Assembly: GCA_963575745.1 (NCBI GenBank)
Contig: CAUYUJ010014325.1
Span: 65,001-129,000 of the forward strand
DNA: 64,000 nucleotides
Direction of reading: 5' to 3'
Source of the DNA: Prorocentrum cordatum
Taxonomy: Eukaryota; Sar; Dinophyceae; Prorocentrales; Prorocentraceae
Both the position numbers and the translations under genes were made by a program. Under the pieces are notes generated by a model. It did not search any database, was not told the origin of the DNA, and was given only the letters and a program-made list of their open reading frames with translations. Shown in pieces: positions 58,945 to 64,000 of this stretch; the stretch's first letter is position 1, and the number at the start of each line of letters is the position of its first letter.

Positions 58945-60200
58945 GGTTGGAATGTGCGGAGGTTGGGTCATCATACCTCCGAGTGCATGCGCTATCTTAT
59001 AGACGTTCAGTTTCAGATTGTGGGGCTCCAGGAGTGCCGGCATGTTGACGGGAGGGAAGTTGACGATGATGGGTGGGAGACAAGGTTCTCGACGCGCAGG
59101 CGTGCAGCTGTGTTGTTCGGATGTTCTTGGAAATAGTTGATATTGGATGATGTCTCTGGAGATCGGTGGGCTCCAGTGGTATTTCGTAATATGATGTCTG
59201 TCTCTATGTATTTGCCGCATCGTGACGCATGTGAACCAAGGGGCACTGCAGGATGACAACTTTCTAGGTTTGATATGTATACGCAGGTCTTGACTCAGAT
59301 GACGGCGGGGGTGAGTGTCATGAACAAGAATTACACAATTAGGGATGTCGTGTTCCCCGCGGGCGCAAACGTTGTGGTGTTTCCTGGCCAGGGTCTCGAT
59401 GGGCTCTGGGTGTCTGGGGATGCGGTCGAGGGTCCAGCTAATAGGAGAGGGGGGAGGGGCGAAGCTAAAGGGGCAAATCGCATGCGTGAGATGTACTGTA
59501 TGGCTTCCTTGAGAACTGCTGCTGGTTTCAAGCTAAGATTAACTAACACATATGGCACACGCACTACTACATGGAGACACTGTACGCATACGTATGAGCC
59601 TGTGTATGATTATTTGGCTGTTCCCGCGGACTGGGCAGCTCCCTGAAGTTACTTGCCCCCGGGTCCTCCCTATGCAGGCCTCGCAGACTCGTCCGAGAGA
59701 GATGACGTTCAGTGATCATAAGCTCTTGCAATTCTGGCTCCCGGAGCGTCATTCCCATCCTCGCCCCAGGAAGAGGCCGCGTTTGACAGCGTGGCGGTTG
59801 AGTCCACGCACCGAGGCCATGCAGAGAGGTTGTCTCGAGCAGTCCGTGACGACGCATAACCGCTACGCGGAGCTCTCCGAGGACCCAGATGCGAACCCCC
59901 TGGAGAATCTGAGCGAGGCCGTCGTCGAGGGCGCCCTTCGGACCTCCGAGAATCCCAGCGAGTCCCAGAAGGCCCCCCCCCCCAGGTTGTCGGAGGAGCA
60001 GTTGATGATTAAGGAGGAGCACCACCAGACAAGGAAGCAGCACAAGAGGGAGGAGGTGGACAGGGATACCTACATGATCAGCATGAGGAGGTGGAGGAAG
60101 GTACGCAGGGAGATTGCTCGCGCTCGTCTTGAGTTCCAGAATCGCGAGGGAATCAAGGGGGGGCCCAAGGCTGCGCATACCTATACGACCACCCTGCGGG
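58945..60200 (+). pseudogene. LINE-type EEP endonuclease remnant
   Basis: WNVRRLGHHTSECMR then FQIVGLQECRH (59008-59040) matches the start of the endonuclease/exonuclease/phosphatase fold, with the catalytic Glu in LQE. VSMYLPHRDA (about 59200), TTTWRHCTHTYEPVYDYLAV (about 59560-59625) and TFSDHKLLQFWLPE (about 59706) are the later blocks, ending in the S-D-H motif. These enzymes nick target DNA for LINE integration. Phase changes and stops separate the blocks. After about 59800 a basic, Glu/Arg-rich stretch follows, but no RT appears before the TG array, so the element is 3'-truncated. Confidence 0.6.
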
Positions 60201-60209
60201 TGAGAAGGA

Positions 60210-60283
60210 GGTTGTGGTGGTGGTGGTGGTGGGGTGGGGTGGGGTGGGGTGTGTGCATATGTGTGTGTGCGTGTGTGTGTGTG
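60210..60283. repeat. GGT/GGGGT/GT microsatellite cluster
   Basis: GGTGGTGG, then GGGGTGGGGT, then GTGTGTGT runs in succession at the LINE/PIF1 boundary. Confidence 0.9.
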
Positions 60284-60381
60284 GGGCTCATGGCGACAAC
60301 TGTGTTGAACGTGGTGCTGATGGGCGATGATGGCTTCCGCCACCGCGCCCAGCGGCGCGCGCCGATGGTCTCCGCCGGCAC

Positions 60382-61731
60382 TCACGCGCGCGCCCATGGC
60401 ACAGAGCTGCTCGACGGCTCGACGCTCTCCGACTCGCCCGGCAGAGCCTGGGCCAAAACGTGCGGCGCGCGCTCGACCAGGCCGGCGTTGAGGCACAACC
60501 AGAAGCACGCACCTGTGGTCTTGCCGGCATACTGGCCCAGGTCGAGAACCACCGGCTCGAAATTGAACTCACGCCGTGCCCGCTGCGAGCACTGTGCGGT
60601 GACTTCGTCGCCCCCCAACTTGTCAGAATCGAGTCGCCGGACCGTCTTCGTTGCGCGTCGGCGAAACCTCTCGAGAGTGTCGTACTTGGCGCGATCCGCA
60701 TCCAGACCGTTGAGCAGCAACACTAGTGCACGCCCGAACTTGAATGACGTCTGCTCGAGCGCGCGAGTGATGTCCGCCTCTTTGAAGCCCATGTCCACCA
60801 TCGTCTGCGCAGCCTCGTTCTCGGCATTTGGAACCGCCGCTGCTGCGAAACCCGTTGCGTCGCCACCTCGGCCCGGGGCATTGCCCGTCGCGGGCCTGCT
60901 GCTGACGGGATAATTGCTCGGCTTCTCTGCGCGGAAAGATGCCGCAATACTCCAGGGCCCTGCATCTTTGCGACCCGACTGCTGCGCACAGTGGCGAGAA
61001 GCGCTGTCAGAGACTGGCGCCACGCCAACAGTGGATGACATCCGCTTCAAATCTGCGACCTCAGCTTCTGTGGGGTAGCGGCCTTGCTTTGCGAAGGCGG
61101 TCGTCTGCAAATGCTTCTCGTGCTGGGCCGCAAGCGCCCCGGGGGAAATGCCGCGCCTCTCCAGAAGCTTTGCGAAAAGAGCATTAGCTTTGTGTTCAAA
61201 GTCTGCCATTGCGGAGAACTCTCGGGTCAAACGCGCGGCAGGGAAATCTGCGAACGGAGGCAACTTGTGAAACGCCATCCGGCTCCAACTCGTGGCGCGA
61301 GTCCAAGCCACGAAAGCAAGTCCGAGTTTCGCCACTGGCGCGCGGCCTCTGCACCCATCGAATGACACAATGGTCCCCTCTTGGGCTGCGATGCCTTGCG
61401 ACTTATGCATGGTCAGTGCCCGCGCCAACCGGAGCGGCATAGTAGCGCGGACAAGCCCCTGCACTCTCTTACTTCGCACCTCCGCGCAAGGAACCGGCAC
61501 CCAAGTCTTGGGCAGATCGTGAAAGCGTGCAGGGCCCTTGTACCCGGGGAAGTGCACGGTGCTCCGGAACTGGGAACGCGCCCTCCCCTCGGGGCAACGA
61601 CCCGTGCTTTGAACCCGGGATTCCAGTGCCGGCGATGGCGCTACCGTCAGTTCGATCCGCGTGCCCGCCGCTGGCAGAGCCTGGCGCATCCGTGCCGCGC
61701 ATGATGGCGACGACGACACCCCGGGCCCCAT
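60382..61731 (-). pseudogene. PIF1-type helicase C-terminal part with UBA-like domain
   Basis: 449 codons on the minus strand. Residues 95-125 hold PLRLARALTMHKSQGIAAQ and then LAFVAWTRATSWSRM, the final helicase motifs of PIF1/RecD-like enzymes. Residues 298-340 (AAQTMVDMGFKEADITRALE) have the MGF loop and helix pattern of a ubiquitin-associated domain. The last 90 residues include GACFWLCLNAGL, which hints at a cysteine-peptidase-like start but is unproven. Motifs I-III lie upstream in other phases (62158-63840). Confidence 0.6.
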
Positions 61732-62158
61732 TCATGAGCCCGAGGGAAACGGTGGGGACATCCCAAATACGATTCAGTGCAAGCATCACCTTCGCCCCCC
61801 CCTCCCCCCCCCCCACACATAGGCGCAACGCCCGACGCAACTGTTGGAAGTCGTCAGCAGTTTTGTTCGCACCACGAGGGTCGCAGTGTCGCGCTTCGAT
61901 CCTGACAACCACTCCTGTCGCACTGGCTGGGGGCTCTGCGCCATGCAGAGGTGCCCTGGCGGCCAGATGCTTGCCGTTGATTTTCCCAGCAGCGGCGTTC
62001 TCCGGGACGAGAACCAGCGCCTCTTGGAGCAACGCCTCCCCGCCCTCCCAGAAGCATGGGCTGGCAGAGCCTGGCGCCGACTCGTGGAGCGCGTCGATCT
62101 CGTGAGTCTTCCAGAGCTCGTAGTGCTCCTGCGTGATTACAGCATCCGGGGGTCTCAT
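61469..62158 (-). pseudogene. PIF1-type helicase middle part
   Basis: MRPPDAVITQEHYELWKTHE, LVPENAAAGKINGKHLAARA, VVRIEARHCDPRGANKTADD and VMLALNRIWDVPTVSLGLMN, then GARGVVVAIM. These correspond to the region between motif III and the SKSQG motif in PIF1-like proteins. Another phase from its neighbours. Confidence 0.6.
61670..61687. repeat. 18-nt hairpin motif, copy 1 of 4 in the PIF1 locus
   Basis: GCTGGCAGAGCCTGGCGC. CGCTGGC pairs with GCC-T-GGCG around loop AGA. Identical copies at 62060-62077 and 63296-63313; variant at 63556-63573. Confidence 0.85.
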
Positions 62159-62855
62159 GGTAGACTCCTACTCCCTTCTGACGGTGAATGCGGCGTAAGC
62201 GCGTGACATCCTCGAGCCCGGCAAACGTCTGCCGCCCGGCCAACGCCACGGCTCTGGCGACCACTCCGCCAGCTTCATTCACCGGCATGCCCGGCAGGAC
62301 GTTCGTCGCGAGCACAGGCGGCAGCTGCGCGAAATCGCCCATGATAACCACGCCGATCCCACCGAACGGGGCTATGTCTTCGGGGGGGCTGGTGCCGAAG
62401 TTCTCGCGCCACAGCACGCGTGACACCTGCTGCAGGCGGCGGCTGACTATCTCGAGGGCCACGGCGCCGCAAGTCGACACTTCGTCGATCAACAACAGCT
62501 CCACGTGCCGGAGGAGTTCCACCAGCGCGCCCAGCCAATCTCCAGCGAGGTATTCTGCCGCGTCTGCCGTGCTCGCGTGGAAAATGCTGTCTACCCACCG
62601 GCCCCCTTCCGGGGGCATCACGAGGCAAAGAAGCAGTTTCGGTGGCGCAAGGAGGGCCACCCACTCGCCCACAACCCGTCTACCAAGCACCCCGGCCCGA
62701 CATCCAGCACCACCCAGCCATCCACCCACCCAGCCACCCATCGAACCATCGGATCGCCCACCCATCCACCCACCCACCCACCCACCCACCCAGTTTCGAC
62801 CATCGCATCGGCATCTCTGCTGATGGGCACGCGAAGCCCGAAGCCACCCGCCCAC
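61854..62855 (-). pseudogene. PIF1-type helicase, motifs II and III
   Basis: Motif II is VELLLIDEVSTCGAVALEIV (about 62475-62500) and motif III is GVVIMGDFAQLPPVLATNV (about 62308-62352), the PIF1 pattern. The first 80 residues are a translation of the GGGTGG array and not part of the protein. Confidence 0.7.
62700..62805. repeat. CCCA/CCAT array in the PIF1 locus
   Basis: ATCCACCCACCCAGCCACCC and related units between motif Ia and motif II. Confidence 0.85.
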
Positions 62856-62885
62856 TGACTCACCGACCTACCGTGCACAGAGGAC

Positions 62886-63062
62886 GTCCTCGTTCTCCTC
62901 CTGCTCCTCCTCCTCCTCCTCCTCCTCCTCCTCCTTCTCTCCTCCTCCTCCTCCTCCTCCTCCTCCTCCTCCTCCTCCTCCTCCTCCTCCTCCTCCTCCT
63001 CCTCTTCGTCCACCTCCTCCTGCCGCCCCGGCCCCTTCTCCCCCCCCTCCTCCTCCTCCTCC
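62886..63062. repeat. (TCC)n microsatellite in the PIF1 locus
   Basis: About 50 TCC units with a few TTC/GTC interruptions. It separates motif Ia from motif II coding. Confidence 0.95.
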
Positions 63063-63555
63063 CGCTGGCGCTGGCGAGCCGGCGGCAGGGGCGCAACCTT
63101 AAGATCGTCGTGGCGCCGCTCCCTAGGTTCGCGGCAGCCACGCCGGCAAACGCCATAGTGGCAACGCTCTCGTACGAGCGGAACCTCTTGCGGACCTCGT
63201 TGATGGCGACTTTCGCGGTGTGTGTCTTTCCCGTGCCTGCGGTGCCCAGCACGGCTAGCCTGAGCGACGGACCGATTCGAGCAGGCCCCTTGGCCGCTGG
63301 CAGAGCCTGGCGCCAGGCCGCGCGATAACCCGCCCACTCCACGATCAACTCTGCCATCAGAGTTTGAGTCGGATCCAGCTCCTGTGCGGCGGCGTTGAAG
63401 TCCGAGTGCGCCGAGGCAATTTCCTTCCGGAACCCCGCGGCGAGGCTCGCCAGGCCGCTCCGCAACTTTGCTGTGATGCTCTCCTTGAAGCACATGAAAT
63501 CAGCGCGCGCGAGTTGCCGAACAGGACGGGCCAGCTCCCAGCCGACCGCGTCAGC

Positions 63556-63573
63556 GCTGACAGAGTCTGGCGC
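63556..63573. repeat. 18-nt hairpin motif, variant copy with compensatory change
   Basis: GCTGACAGAGTCTGGCGC: the inner GGC/GCC pair of the other copies has become GAC/GTC, keeping the stem. Confidence 0.85.
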
Positions 63574-63840
63574 AAGAGGCTGCCACGAGAGACAGTCGTA
63601 GTCGAAACCACTCGGGTGCGCTTGGTGGCCCGCATCCACAGCATCTGTGTAGTCAACGTCGAGCTCCGTGGCGATGGTCCTGCCGAGAGCACTGTTCGCT
63701 TGCTCAGGTGACACTCGTGCGTTCCAGGGAATCTCGCCGACGCTTGCGGCGTGCTCCAGCAAGATCGTTTTTTCTTTGCGTGGCCGCCCCCCGAAGTCGT
63801 CGGCACTGTCGTCTTCGCCGCCCGACGCGCCCTCTGGCAC

Positions 63841-64000
63841 CTAGCGATCTGATTTCAAGACTCTGTTGAGCCAGCACGCCAGCCGGTCTGCGAGCACATT
63901 TTTTGTCGGAGATCCCACCACCGGGCTTCAAACCTGTGCGACCCAGCATGCGCGGAACGCGCTGCAGCTTGTCCTTCGCATGGCTTTTGAACGACTGCGG
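63841..64000 (-). other. Right edge, probably upstream part of the PIF1 locus
   Basis: Minus-strand frame 63704-63949 is mostly a shadow. No start codon for the helicase can be fixed. Confidence 0.4.

Larger units (their letters stand above)
62860..63840 (-). pseudogene. PIF1-type helicase N-terminal part, Walker A
   Basis: Residues 195-250 read RLAVLGTAGTGKTHTAKVAI, an intact Walker A (63227-63255), then ESVATMAFAGVAAANLGSGA, the PIF1 motif Ia. The upstream 190 residues (WNARVSPEQANSALGRTIAT, DFMCFKESITAKLRSGLASL) are protein-like. After motif Ia the frame enters the TCC array (poly-Arg). The gene probably extends beyond the right edge. Whether it is a Helitron remnant or a host-like helicase cannot be told. 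Confidence 0.7.

Noticed and set aside
60382-63840. Helitron
   Set aside because: Only a PIF1-like helicase is visible; no Rep motif, TC/CTRR ends or 3' hairpin could be assigned in the window.

Overview
The window is nuclear DNA of a dinoflagellate, most likely a high-GC photosynthetic species; the genus cannot be fixed from sequence alone. The reasons are nested Ty1/copia and DIRS-like retroelements with methyltransferase-like domains, a sequence close to the dinoflagellate spliced leader, an exon-like reading frame resembling a plastid-targeting presequence, pervasive mini- and microsatellites, and very few intact genes. Almost every long reading frame belongs to a mobile element or is the decayed remnant of a gene.

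Layout. 1-8848: tandem repeats, then a very GC-rich decayed locus with a UPF1-type superfamily-1 helicase remnant (about 3820-5460) and unassigned coding-like sequence. 8854-34810: one 25.96-kb Ty1/copia-like LTR retroelement with 343-bp LTRs, a 5-bp GAGGG target duplication, a candidate primer-binding site and a purine tract. It carries Gag with CCCH zinc fingers, protease, integrase, reverse transcriptase, RNase H, a C5-methyltransferase-like domain and then about 12 kb of further reading frames of unknown function. It is interrupted by stops, frame breaks and satellite arrays. 34811-40017: more GC-rich sequence, three minisatellites, striking palindromes and a candidate plastid-presequence exon. 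40018 to about 57600: a second, 5'-truncated relative of the same copia element. Its reverse transcriptase is split by a TIR element (41394-48844, 7-bp duplication TCGGCGC), which itself contains a DIRS/Ngaro-like tyrosine-recombinase element (41838-48507) with diagnostic split direct repeats. A 1.1-kb TIR transposon with a 10-bp duplication splits one of its downstream reading frames. 57600-60200: unassigned frames and the endonuclease part of a LINE. 60382-64000: a minus-strand PIF1-type helicase locus with a UBA-like domain, broken across frames.

The most unusual signal is not a gene. More than twenty short, nearly perfect stem-loops lie through the 26-kb element. They share a GGC-(1 to 3 nt)-GCC core, have arms that differ from site to site but stay complementary, and usually carry a 1-2 nt bulge only on the 3' arm. 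They occur in all three reading frames, so they are conserved as nucleic acid and not as protein. A related 18-nt hairpin, with compensatory changes, recurs four times in the PIF1 locus, and hairpins with a different centre (CGATG) lie in the second copia relic.
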